Shown: positions 7,285 through 16,613 of the stretch, one piece after another
Position numbering within the stretch: position 1 is the stretch's first letter
Layout: every line of letters begins with the position of its first letter
DNA from: a bacterium
GTDB lineage: Bacteria > Cyanobacteriota > Vampirovibrionia > Gastranaerophilales > Gastranaerophilaceae
Reading direction: 5' to 3'
Length of the DNA stretch: 64,000 nt
Assembly: GCA_017941035.1 (NCBI GenBank)
Contig: JAGAXG010000007.1
Span: 1 to 64,000, forward strand
Made by a program: the position numbers and the translations under genes
Notes under the pieces: model-generated
Told to the model about the DNA's origin: nothing
Database searches by the model: none
The model's input: the letters and a program-made list of their open reading frames with translations, nothing else

Positions 7285-8160
7285 ATGAACAAAAGATTCG
7301 GCTTTACTCTTGCAGAAGATGCTACGCACGCAGACATGTCTAACAAACTTCGTCGCTCGGGTTTTACGTTAGCAGAAGTATTAATCACATTGGGTATCAT
7401 TGGTGTGGTTGCGGCAATGACAATTCCTACATTGATTGCAAACACAAACTCTGCAAAATTCAGATCACAGTACAAAAAGACATTATCAACTTTGAACCAA
7501 GCTGGTTTGATGGCTCAAGCTCAGTATGACATTGATTACGGAGCAACTACTGCAGCATGTTCTGCACCAGCTGAAGGAAGTACAGCTGCAAAAGGCGCAA
7601 ATGATAATCCTGATAGTAAATTAACATTCTGCGCAATTTTAAACGGAACATTAGCAGGTGCTACAGATTATGGAACAGATTCAACTAAAGTATCGAGCAA
7701 AGGTGGTACATATACTTGGGTTAAAACTTATACTATAGGGTCATCTACTTCAGGAACAGGTGAAGCTGCAGTAACTACATCTGGAGTAACAGATGCCGCT
7801 CCTAGCGGATATATAATGTATGGACTTGCAGACGGATCATTAATTGGATTTCCTGAAGGAGCAAAAGGTTGTACTTTAGCTATTGGAACACCTCTAACTA
7901 ATGATCAATTAAAATCTGGAGGTTCATTAAATGGCTGTATTGGTTTCATTGACGTAAACGGTGCAACTTTACCTAACAAAGAAGTAGCTTGCGGTACTGG
8001 TTCAGCTACAATTACACCTCCTACTTTAAATCCTGAATCACCTTGTACAGTAGGTGCAGATGCTAACCATATGACAGATATTTATCCTGTTGTATTCCAC
8101 GATGCAACAGTAGAACCTGCAACTAACGCAGCTAAATATGTTTTGACAACATCAAAATAA
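7285..8160 (+). CDS. Type IV prepilin-like protein with doubled processing signature
   Basis: 291-residue pseudopilin/prepilin. The signature GFTLAE occurs twice, at residues 6-11 and 26-31, separated by DATHADMSNKLRRS. Only the second is followed by the hydrophobic helix VLITLGIIGVVAAMTIPTLI, so cleavage would be expected after G26, leaving F27 with E31 at +5. The rest is a Gly/Ser/Thr-rich extracellular domain with several cysteines. An upstream in-frame ATG at 7255 has no ribosome site, whereas 7285 follows GAAAGGTGA at 7269-7275, so 7285 is chosen. It stands alone, without assembly genes, as minor or multicopy pilins often do. A hairpin terminator follows. Confidence 0.85.
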   Translation: MNKRFGFTLAEDATHADMSNKLRRSGFTLAEVLITLGIIGVVAAMTIPTLIANTNSAKFRSQYKKTLSTLNQAGLMAQAQYDIDYGATTAACSAPAEGSTAAKGANDNPDSKLTFCAILNGTLAGATDYGTDSTKVSSKGGTYTWVKTYTIGSSTSGTGEAAVTTSGVTDAAPSGYIMYGLADGSLIGFPEGAKGCTLAIGTPLTNDQLKSGGSLNGCIGFIDVNGATLPNKEVACGTGSATITPPTLNPESPCTVGADANHMTDIYPVVFHDATVEPATNAAKYVLTTSK

Positions 8161-8213
8161 GCTTTTAATAATGCCAAGTTGACCCGAATCACTTGGTATG
8201 CTTTACATTATTC

Positions 8214-8250
8214 GACCGACGGATAACACCTTTATCCGCCGGTCTTTTTC
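8214..8250 (+). terminator. Intrinsic terminator after the prepilin gene
   Basis: GACCGACGGATAA (8214-8226) pairs with TTATCCGCCGGTC (8232-8244) with one mismatch, followed by TTTTTCTTTTTT. A weaker hairpin (ATGCCAAGT with ACTTGGTAT, one G-T pair) lies just before it at about 8171-8199. Confidence 0.9.
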
Positions 8251-8356
8251 TTTTTTAGGAAAAGATATATTTTATGTAACAAATTCTTTACAATATTCTA
8301 AAAATATTAAATTTGTAGGCTAAAAATGCCGAAATACATGCTAAGGAGACTTACGA

Positions 8357-11300
8357 ATGGAAATCAATAGTTTTTTGGATTTGACTGTAAATAAAAAATA
8401 TTCACTCAACGCTTCTACAGTTGACACTTCTTCAACAAGTGGAATAACAACAGAAACGTCAAATTCAGCTATTGATTCTGCTATTATCAACGGCAAAGAA
8501 GTTTCTGTTGTCAGTGATATCACTGACGAAAAATTAGAACAGCTTTACGGTTCTAAGGCTAATAAAACAGCTCGTTCACTGGTTTCACGTGTCACTGTTA
8601 ATGAAGACAGTATTAAGGAAGCTATTTTCAAATATCATCACCCTGAAATTAGTGATTGCATAAACGATTTTACAACATACAATTTCAGAACTTTTGATGA
8701 AATGTGTGAATATCTTGATGTTACACCTAATAAGGGTATTTCAAGACAAGATTTGTATAAATTGACTCAAATCGATAGCAAAGAAGATATTAACAACGAC
8801 TTTTTCGGTTCAATAAACAGAGCATTTTCAGAAAAAGCTGCAAATTATGAAATCACTTACACTGATTTACAGCAATTTTTTATGAAAGCATCAGGAATGG
8901 ATGCTATGCTAACTTATGATGAATTCAAAAATAAAGTTAATGATTATGCAGGCAGAGTTGAAAAAGAATATAAAAGTTGTTCTACTAGCCAAGAAAAACT
9001 TGAATTCGTTATTGACCAAACAAGAAAATATCTTGAAATAGCAGGATTGACAGAACAGACTAAAGCTTTAGATTCTCTAACAGAAGAACAACCTGTAATC
9101 AAAACAACAAAAATATTAACAGGAATCAAAGATATTATTACTTCAGAATATAACGAAGTAACAATTTCAATAACAAATGGAGAAACAACATCAACAAAAA
9201 ATCTTTCAGAATATTTTGATACCCTTATTGCAAATATAAAAGAATCAGAAGAATATAAAGCACTTCCTCAATGGAAGGAAATTTCATTTGATGAAGTTGA
9301 AAAATATAACAAAAATATATGGGGTATTGAGGCAGTTCGAAATGCTTGTAAAGAAAATGACGGGAAAACCACATTCGTAAAATGGACTGCTCCTGAAAAT
9401 CAAGTTAAATATATTATAGATAAACTTCAAAGTTATATAACTGAAGAAAATCAAGATTTAAAAGATGCAATAAATGAATATTATGAAGATTACATTAAAT
9501 CAATATCTAATAAAACTGTTAACTATGATTCAATGATTTTAACAGAAACTGTAACTAATGATATAAGAAAATATATTGGAACAACTGATGAAAACGGAAA
9601 CATAGTTACAACAACTTTAAAAGACAATGTTGTAGCAATATGGCCGCTGCAAGATCAATATGATAAAAACGTAATGGCAGGATTAGCCGGTTATCAAACA
9701 TGTTCTGTTGGTAATATCGCATTTGCAGAACTTGGAACAGATGAATACGGAAATAAACTCAACGGTGCATTTTCTTGGAATAACGGATCTGCAGAAGTAA
9801 GTAATTCTGCAGGTATAACTCAAAAAGCTTTGGATAATTACGGATTAACAGTTTTTTGCAGTTTAACAGACTCTCCAAATATAGGTTGGTATAGTATTAA
9901 AGACACTAAAAGCTTTTTCGAACTCAAGGAAGAAAATTATACACTAACTGAAGAAGAAGAAAAAACAATAACAAACAACACTAAGTTGTCAGAAGATGAA
10001 GTAAATGCCATAAAAACAAATGTTGAAAATACAACTACATTGACAGAAGAAGAAAAACAAAAAGCTATAGATACTATTCAATTGACAAAAGACGAACAAC
10101 TAACATATTTAGAAGAAATAGGAGCTATAGCAACATATAATCCAGATAAAATTACAGATGAACAATATTTTATAGATAATACAAAGAGCATCACACTTGC
10201 TGATGGAGACATTATTCGTATATGGGCAAATAAAGAAGAAGACGCAAAAAATGGATTAGGTGATAAACTCGCCAAGAAAGTTGAAGACAAGAGAGCTGAA
10301 GTATTGAAAGCTGCACTTTCAGCTAAAATAATTGATATAAATAAAACATATAAATGCACCACAAAAGAAGAACTAAAAGAAAAACAAAAAGCTATAGATA
10401 CTATTCAATTGACAAAAGAAGAACAATTAACATATTTAGAAGAAATAGGAGCTATAGTACATGATATTCCTTCAGCTACGGACTATCAATATAATACGGA
10501 ACTAATCACACTTGCTGATGGAACCAATGTTAGAGTATGGAAAGATAAATATAACAGTGAAGGAAAAAACATCTTAGAAACTGAACTGCAAAATAAGAAA
10601 GATCGAATAACAGAGTTACTAAAAGTATGGAAAGACGCAATTGACAATAAAATTGAGGTTGAAATAAATAAAGCTAAAGCAAAAAAATTATCCGATGCTA
10701 TCAATAATAAGTTAAGCAAAGACAAGATTGCAATAGTAACTGATGGTGTTCACGAAGAAAATGGTATACATTTAAATAACGAATTAAATAAATGGTTCCC
10801 AACAACAGCAGAATACAAATATTTAAAAAAAGATGATTCGTATTATGTAATAAATGAAATAGAAAATAATGACGGAACAATATCATATGAATGTAAATTA
10901 TTAAGAGATCGTGGAATCACACTATCAAACAACTACTTAACAGGCGATTATAAATGGTACAATGTTGTGGAAGTTCTTGTTCACGAATTGACTCACGCTA
11001 CAGCTATTGATTCTGTAAGCTCAGAATATGGTATAACATATAAACCTAGTGAAAAGATTCTTACACAAATGTTAAATCAAGGTGCATTAACTGATAAGGA
11101 TATCGAAGAATTCTGCGATATTGATTCAAACGGCAGCATCACAGTAAATTATACAAAATTTCAAACATACTATGATACATTAACATTATCTGAATTGCTT
11201 GATCTTTGGAAGAGATACGAAACAAGCTGGGGCGAATACACTGCATATAGAGAATCAGCAGATTTTTGGGATTCTATTGCAGGTGATGTATTCGATGGCG

Positions 11301-11413
11301 GTGAAACAATGGCTGTTTGGGGATTATCTGAACCAAGCCAAATCTCTAACCACATTGAAACCGGATATCCTGATGAACCAAAACCTGATTGGAATTGGAT
11401 TTCATACGCATAA
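8357..11413 (+). CDS. Large HELTH metalloprotease-like protein with internal duplication
   Basis: 1018 residues; family not recognised. AAGGAG (8342-8347) sits 9 bases before the ATG. There is no obvious signal peptide; the N-terminus is Ser/Thr-rich. Residues around 540-790 are coiled-coil-like and Lys/Glu-rich. They contain a recent duplication: a 79-base block at 10052-10130 recurs at 10379-10457 with two mismatches (period 109 residues, each unit containing KQKAIDTIQLTK and ending near ITLADG). Residues 876-880 are HELTH in the context EVLVHELTHATAID, a zincin-type active site. A downstream WGEYTAYRESADFWDS could supply a third ligand (E). A C-terminal catalytic domain on a long helical scaffold is likely; substrate unknown. 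Confidence 0.6.
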   Translation: MEINSFLDLTVNKKYSLNASTVDTSSTSGITTETSNSAIDSAIINGKEVSVVSDITDEKLEQLYGSKANKTARSLVSRVTVNEDSIKEAIFKYHHPEISDCINDFTTYNFRTFDEMCEYLDVTPNKGISRQDLYKLTQIDSKEDINNDFFGSINRAFSEKAANYEITYTDLQQFFMKASGMDAMLTYDEFKNKVNDYAGRVEKEYKSCSTSQEKLEFVIDQTRKYLEIAGLTEQTKALDSLTEEQPVIKTTKILTGIKDIITSEYNEVTISITNGETTSTKNLSEYFDTLIANIKESEEYKALPQWKEISFDEVEKYNKNIWGIEAVRNACKENDGKTTFVKWTAPENQVKYIIDKLQSYITEENQDLKDAINEYYEDYIKSISNKTVNYDSMILTETVTNDIRKYIGTTDENGNIVTTTLKDNVVAIWPLQDQYDKNVMAGLAGYQTCSVGNIAFAELGTDEYGNKLNGAFSWNNGSAEVSNSAGITQKALDNYGLTVFCSLTDSPNIGWYSIKDTKSFFELKEENYTLTEEEEKTITNNTKLSEDEVNAIKTNVENTTTLTEEEKQKAIDTIQLTKDEQLTYLEEIGAIATYNPDKITDEQYFIDNTKSITLADGDIIRIWANKEEDAKNGLGDKLAKKVEDKRAEVLKAALSAKIIDINKTYKCTTKEELKEKQKAIDTIQLTKEEQLTYLEEIGAIVHDIPSATDYQYNTELITLADGTNVRVWKDKYNSEGKNILETELQNKKDRITELLKVWKDAIDNKIEVEINKAKAKKLSDAINNKLSKDKIAIVTDGVHEENGIHLNNELNKWFPTTAEYKYLKKDDSYYVINEIENNDGTISYECKLLRDRGITLSNNYLTGDYKWYNVVEVLVHELTHATAIDSVSSEYGITYKPSEKILTQMLNQGALTDKDIEEFCDIDSNGSITVNYTKFQTYYDTLTLSELLDLWKRYETSWGEYTAYRESADFWDSIAGDVFDGGETMAVWGLSEPSQISNHIETGYPDEPKPDWNWISYA
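10052..10457 (+). repeat. 327-base internal direct repeat in the HELTH protein gene
   Basis: Copies at 10052-10130 and 10379-10457 are 79 bases long and differ at two positions. Similarity continues more weakly downstream (ATCACACTTGCTGATGGA occurs in both). The offset of 327 bases equals 109 codons, so the frame is kept. This shows recent in-frame module duplication. Confidence 0.9.
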
Positions 11414-11554
11414 TCTGTTTTGATTAAATACATACATATATTTTGGCAATATAAACTAAAATGTTTAACTGAACTTGAGTGGTGCAGATATTAAAATAAT
11501 ATAAAGGCACAAACAGTTTATAATATAATAGGATATAAAGAGGGAGAATGGAGA

Positions 11555-12361
11555 ATGATAGATAAAACAGCAATAATTGATCCGTCAGCACAAATAGCAG
11601 ATGATGCGATAATCGGGCCTTACGTAGTAATTGGCAAAAATGTAAAAATCGGAAGCGGTACAAGAGTAATTTCAAACGCTCATATTGAGTACGCTGAAAT
11701 CGGTAAAAATTGCACAATTTCACCTTTCGCAACAATTGGCTCTGAACCGCAAGATTTGGGATATAAAGGTGAAGAAACCAAAGTTGTTATCGGAGACGAA
11801 ACAATTATCAAAGAAAATGTAACAATTCACCGCGCTGCTGCTTGCGGAGATTTTACAACAAAAATAGGTAATAAATGTTTAATTATGGTTGGAGCACATG
11901 TTGCACATAACTGTGTTTTAGAGGATCAAGTTATTTTAGCAAATTTGGTTACATTAGGCGGTCATGTTCACGTTGAATTCGGAGCATTTGTTGGCGGAAT
12001 GAGTGTATTCCATCAAAATATAAGAATCGGAACAATGTCTATTGTCAGCGGATTTTCTGCTTCTCGCCAAGATATTTTACCTTACTCAAAAGGCGAAGGT
12101 CGTCCCCCTGTTCCAAGAACAATAAATGTTATCGCTCTTAAACGCAGAGGAGTCGATTTGGATACAAGAACCCACCTTAATGAAGCATTTAAGTTGTTGA
12201 TTTCAGAAGATTACAATACAACTCAGGCAATCGAAAAAATTAAAGCTGAAATTCCAACCAACCAGTACATAGAAAAAATGATTGATTTTATACAAACATC
12301 AAAACGTGGAGTACTATTAAAATCACACAAATCCGGCTATCAGTCTTTAGATGAAGAATAA
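11555..12361 (+). CDS. lpxA: UDP-N-acetylglucosamine acyltransferase LpxA
   Basis: 268-residue left-handed beta-helix enzyme that transfers a 3-hydroxyacyl chain from acyl-ACP to UDP-GlcNAc, the first step of lipid A synthesis. Hexapeptide repeats run from residue 5 to about 180 (IGPYVVIGKNVKIG and similar). The active-site segment is MVGAHVAHNC with the predicted catalytic H118. The helical C-terminal domain begins near ALKRRGVD. AGGGAG (11541-11546) is spaced 8 bases from the ATG. It is direct evidence of an LPS-bearing outer membrane. No other lpx gene is in this window. Confidence 0.94.
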   Translation: MIDKTAIIDPSAQIADDAIIGPYVVIGKNVKIGSGTRVISNAHIEYAEIGKNCTISPFATIGSEPQDLGYKGEETKVVIGDETIIKENVTIHRAAACGDFTTKIGNKCLIMVGAHVAHNCVLEDQVILANLVTLGGHVHVEFGAFVGGMSVFHQNIRIGTMSIVSGFSASRQDILPYSKGEGRPPVPRTINVIALKRRGVDLDTRTHLNEAFKLLISEDYNTTQAIEKIKAEIPTNQYIEKMIDFIQTSKRGVLLKSHKSGYQSLDEE

Positions 12362-12367
12362 ATATAA

Positions 12368-12397
12368 AAAAAAGGAGGTCATAAAACCTCCTTTTTT
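12368..12397 (+). terminator. Intrinsic terminator after lpxA
   Basis: AAAAAAGGAGGT (12368-12379) pairs with ACCTCCTTTTTT (12386-12397) around a 6-base loop. The T run is part of the stem, as is common in AT-rich genomes. Confidence 0.9.
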
Positions 12398-12475
12398 ATA
12401 ACAAGTAACAAATATTTAAAATTTTTTGATTAAACTACTTTAAGTTACATTTTTGTTTTATAATTTTTGTAGAGT

Positions 12476-13792
12476 ATGAAACATTCTAAATTAACGTTAA
12501 TGATATTTTTGGCACTTATTTTGGGTGTCGTTTTTGGTCATTTTTGCCCCGTTCAGGCTGTAAAAATGAAAACTTTTGCAGTGATTTTCCTGCGAATGGT
12601 AAAAATGATTATTGCTCCGTTATTATTTGCGACACTGGTTACTGGGCTTGCAGGGCACGGAGATGTTAAAAAACTCGGCAAAATCGGATTTAAAACAATT
12701 GTTTATTTTGAGATAGTTACAACACTTGCTCTCATAATAGGCTTAACTATGGGGAATATTTTCAACCCGGGAAGAGGCTTTGCAGGAGTTGCTGCAACAC
12801 CTCAGCTTATGAAAGAAGCCGGGCTTATGGCAGTTACAACTCCGCATACTTCTATATCTGAAATAATAATGAATATTTTCCCGACAAGTATTGTTCAATC
12901 AATGTCAGAAGGAAATCTTCTTCAAATAGTTGTATTCTCTATATTTTTTGCAATTGCTATTTGCACTGTTGGAGAAAAAGCAAAACCTGTTATGACTTTG
13001 CTTGAATCAGTATCACAGATTATGTTCAAATTTACCGAATATGTAATGTATTTTGCTCCTTTGGGTATATTTGGTGCAATAGCTTCGACTGTCGGAATGA
13101 ATGGATTATCTATTCTTAAAAATTATGCAAAAATAATTTTTTCATTATACACTGCACTTGCGGTATTTGTATTGCTGGTTCTATTCATAGCATGCAAATA
13201 TGCTCGTATTTCTCTGAGAAATCTTTTAAAAGTTATTCAAGAACCCGCAATTTTAGCATTTACAACTGCAAGTTCTGAAGCTGCTTTCCCAAAATCAATT
13301 GAACTTATGGAAAGATTTGGAGTCCCGCAAAATATTGTGAGTTTTGTTATGCCGACAGGCTATACCTTCAATTTAGACGGAAGCACTTTATATTTGGCGA
13401 TGGCCGTAATCTTCTCTTCTCAATTATGCGGAATAAATCTTGATATCAACCAACAGATATTAATTATGCTGGCATTAATGTTGACAAGTAAAGGAATTGC
13501 AGGAGTCCCAAGGGTTTCACTTGTTGTTCTGGCAGGAACTTTGGCAAGTTTCAATATTCCTTTAATAGGAGTTGCAATTTTGCTGGGCATAGACCAAATA
13601 CTTGATATGGGCAGAACAACTGTAAATCTCGTAGGGAATTGTGTCGCAACAGTAGTTATTGCAAGATGGGAAAATGCTTTTGATTATGATAAAATGAATT
13701 TATTTATAAAAGAATGTGATGCTGAAAAAACAAATTGGTTTAAATCAGCACTCAAACCACAATTAGTAACCGAAGAAGTAGAGGAAAAATAA
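12476..13792 (+). CDS. Dicarboxylate/amino acid:cation symporter (DAACS family)
   Basis: 438-residue inner-membrane protein with about eight hydrophobic segments. It shows the GltPh/DctA hallmarks: a substrate-site hairpin FTTASSEAAFPKSIELM in place of the common SSSAAP, VMPTGYTFNLDGSTLY (HP1/TM7 region), SKGIAGVPRVSLVVL (HP2) and LDMGRTTVNLVGNCVATVV (TM8). It should import acidic amino acids or C4-dicarboxylates with Na+ or H+. There is no clear Shine-Dalgarno; TATAAT at 12459-12464 ends 11 bases before the ATG. The stop is directly followed by the ileS start, so the two are co-transcribed. Confidence 0.9.
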   Translation: MKHSKLTLMIFLALILGVVFGHFCPVQAVKMKTFAVIFLRMVKMIIAPLLFATLVTGLAGHGDVKKLGKIGFKTIVYFEIVTTLALIIGLTMGNIFNPGRGFAGVAATPQLMKEAGLMAVTTPHTSISEIIMNIFPTSIVQSMSEGNLLQIVVFSIFFAIAICTVGEKAKPVMTLLESVSQIMFKFTEYVMYFAPLGIFGAIASTVGMNGLSILKNYAKIIFSLYTALAVFVLLVLFIACKYARISLRNLLKVIQEPAILAFTTASSEAAFPKSIELMERFGVPQNIVSFVMPTGYTFNLDGSTLYLAMAVIFSSQLCGINLDINQQILIMLALMLTSKGIAGVPRVSLVVLAGTLASFNIPLIGVAILLGIDQILDMGRTTVNLVGNCVATVVIARWENAFDYDKMNLFIKECDAEKTNWFKSALKPQLVTEEVEEK

Positions 13793-16606
13793 ATGACAGA
13801 AACAACTGAAAAACAATATAAAGATACTTTGAATTTACCAAACACAACTCTTTCAATGAGAGCTAATGCAACTCAAAGAGAGCCTGAAATTCAAAATTTT
13901 TGGAATGAAAATAATATTTATCAAAAAATACTTTCTAACCGTGATAAATCTAAATCTTTTGTACTTCACGATGGACCTCCGTATTTGAGTTCTGAAAAGA
14001 TTCATGTTGGAACAGCTTTAAATAAAATTTTAAAAGATATTCTTATCAAATATAAGACAATGAAAGGATTTTATTCTCCTTATGTTCCTGGGTATGATGC
14101 CCACGGACTTCCAATTGAAAATGCCGTTGTTAAGACATTAAAAGGCGGACGTCATTCAATTACTGAAGGAGAATTAAGACAAAAATGCCGTGAATACGCG
14201 CACAAAAGTCTTTTAGGTCAAGAAAATGCCTTTAAAAGACTTGGTGTTTTAGGGAATTGGGATAATCCTTATCTGACAATTAAACCTGAATATGAAGCCG
14301 AACAGGTTCGTGTTTTTGGGGAAATGTATAAAAAAGGTTATATTGAAAAAGGGCTGAAACCTGTTTATTGGTGTGCTTCTTGTGAAACTGCTCTTGCAGA
14401 AGCAGAAGTTGAATATGCCGATGTTTCATCAAAATCTATTTATGTAAGGTTTGAATTTGACGAAGAAAGTACAAATAAAATTCAAAATTTAATAAACCTT
14501 CAAGGAAGAAAAATTTATGCGATTATATGGACAACAACTCCTTGGACTATTCCTTCCAATGTTGCTATTTCAATGCATCCGAAATTTGAATATACTATTT
14601 TTGATTATGAAGGAGACGCTTATATTACAGCCACAGATTTATTAGGTGCATTCTTGGCAGATGCAGGATGGGAAGAAACAAATATTAAAATTCTCGGTAC
14701 TGCAATCGGACAAGATTTTGAACTTATGGAAGTTAAACATCCTTTAATTGATAGAAAATCAAAAATTATATTAGGGGAACACGTTACACTTGATGCCGGG
14801 ACAGGTTTAGTTCATACTGCTCCTGGTCATGGGCTTGAAGATTACGAAGTCGGTGTAAAATATGGTATTGAAGTACTATCTCCATTAGATAGTAAGGGAT
14901 GCTGGACAGAAGAAGGAAGAATACCTGAACTTGTTGGTGTTCCTTATTACAAAGGAAACGATATGGTTATTGAAATGCTTGAAAATACAAAAGCATTAGT
15001 CCACCAAAACGAAATAAGCCACAGTTATCCGCATTGTTGGAGATGTAAACACCCTGTAATTTATCGTGCAACTCCTCAATGGTTTGTAAAAGTTGATAAA
15101 TTCAGACAACAAGCAATGGATGCTATTCATAATGTAAAATGGATTCCTGCAAGCGGTGAAAGCCGTATTGGTAATATGGTTGCGAGTCGTACAGATTGGT
15201 GTATTTCAAGACAAAGAGCATGGGGGGTTCCAATCCCTATTTTCTACTGTGAAGACTGTGGGGAAGTTATTTGCACAGAACAAACTATTGAAAATGTAGC
15301 AAAAATTTTTGAAAAAGAAAGTTCTGATGCTTGGGTAAATCACAGTGCAGAAGAACTTTTGCCGGAAGGCTTTATTTGCCCTGCTTGTGGTAAAAAACAT
15401 TTCAAAAAAGAAAAAGATATAATGGATGTATGGTTTGATTCAGGGGTATCTTGGAGAGCAGTTGTTGAAAAAAGGGCTGATGAACTCGGTCACACTCCTG
15501 TTGATATGTACTTAGAAGGTTCCGATCAGCACAGAGGATGGTTCCAGTCTTCGTTGCTGACATCAATAGCGACTCAAGGTAAAGCACCATATAAACAAGT
15601 TTTAACTCATGGGTTTGTATTTGGTGAGGACGGTAGAAAAATGTCTAAGTCTTTAGGCAACTATATAAGACCTGACGAAATTATACAAAAGTACGGGGCA
15701 GATATTTTAAGATTATGGGCTGCGTCTGTTGATTATAAAAACGATATTAAAATTGGGAACAATATTATAGGTCAACTTGTTGAAATATTTAAAAAAACAA
15801 GAAATACTGCTCGTTTCTTAATAGGTAATCTATTTGATTTTGACCCTGAAAAAGATTATGTAAAATACGAAGATTTGAAATTGATTGACAAATTCGCACT
15901 TTACAAGTTGAATAACCTTATTATTGAAGTTACTCAAAGTTTTGAAAGTTACGAATTTTATAAGTATTTTCAATGTTTGCAAAACTTTGCTGCTGTTGAT
16001 TTGAGTTCATTCTATCTTGATATTGTAAAAGACAGACTATACACTGCAGGGAAAAAATCACTTTCTCGCAGGGCATGCCAAACAGTATTGTATGAAAACT
16101 TGATGGCATTAATCAGAATTTTAACACCTGTAATGCCTCATCAGGCAGAAGATATTTGGCAAAACGTTCCTGAAGTTCAAAAAAGCGGTTTAGTAAGTAT
16201 TTTACTTGCTAAATTCCCTGAATTTAATGAAGAATGGAATAAACCCGAACTTGAAGAACAATTTTCTCAAATATTAAAATCCAGAGAAGTTGTTACACGA
16301 GCAATTGAACCATTAAGAGCAGATAAGAAAGTAGGCAGTTCATTAGAAGTCGGCATATACATAAAAACTGATAATGATGAAATTTTAAAAGCTAATGAAG
16401 CAGACTTAGCCGATATTTATATTGTTTCACAAGCTCAAGTAACTAATACAGTTCCATCTGAAGAAATTTTGAACGAATATTCTGAAGACGGATACAACAT
16501 TTGGGTCGTAAAAGCAAAAGGTGAAAAATGCGGCCGCTGTTGGAAATTCAGAGAACTTAATTCTAACGGAATATGCAAAGAATGCCAAGAAGCAGTAGGA
16601 GAATAA
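13793..16606 (+). CDS. ileS: Isoleucyl-tRNA synthetase
   Basis: 937-residue class Ia synthetase that charges tRNA-Ile. Seen: the nucleotide-binding signature region HDGPPYLSSEKIHVGTALNK, where the usual HIGH is HVGT (residues 71-74); the editing domain with TTPWTIPSN and a GTGLVHTAPGHG segment; DVWFDSGVSW; GSDQHRGWF; and KMSKS at 616-620. A C-terminal zinc finger (CGRCW, then CKEC) is intact. Two further CxxC pairs lie in the catalytic insertion. The loss of the second His of HIGH is notable. The start abuts the preceding symporter stop; GAGGAAA lies before it. Confidence 0.95.
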   Translation: MTETTEKQYKDTLNLPNTTLSMRANATQREPEIQNFWNENNIYQKILSNRDKSKSFVLHDGPPYLSSEKIHVGTALNKILKDILIKYKTMKGFYSPYVPGYDAHGLPIENAVVKTLKGGRHSITEGELRQKCREYAHKSLLGQENAFKRLGVLGNWDNPYLTIKPEYEAEQVRVFGEMYKKGYIEKGLKPVYWCASCETALAEAEVEYADVSSKSIYVRFEFDEESTNKIQNLINLQGRKIYAIIWTTTPWTIPSNVAISMHPKFEYTIFDYEGDAYITATDLLGAFLADAGWEETNIKILGTAIGQDFELMEVKHPLIDRKSKIILGEHVTLDAGTGLVHTAPGHGLEDYEVGVKYGIEVLSPLDSKGCWTEEGRIPELVGVPYYKGNDMVIEMLENTKALVHQNEISHSYPHCWRCKHPVIYRATPQWFVKVDKFRQQAMDAIHNVKWIPASGESRIGNMVASRTDWCISRQRAWGVPIPIFYCEDCGEVICTEQTIENVAKIFEKESSDAWVNHSAEELLPEGFICPACGKKHFKKEKDIMDVWFDSGVSWRAVVEKRADELGHTPVDMYLEGSDQHRGWFQSSLLTSIATQGKAPYKQVLTHGFVFGEDGRKMSKSLGNYIRPDEIIQKYGADILRLWAASVDYKNDIKIGNNIIGQLVEIFKKTRNTARFLIGNLFDFDPEKDYVKYEDLKLIDKFALYKLNNLIIEVTQSFESYEFYKYFQCLQNFAAVDLSSFYLDIVKDRLYTAGKKSLSRRACQTVLYENLMALIRILTPVMPHQAEDIWQNVPEVQKSGLVSILLAKFPEFNEEWNKPELEEQFSQILKSREVVTRAIEPLRADKKVGSSLEVGIYIKTDNDEILKANEADLADIYIVSQAQVTNTVPSEEILNEYSEDGYNIWVVKAKGEKCGRCWKFRELNSNGICKECQEAVGE

Positions 16607-16613
16607 ATTAATC

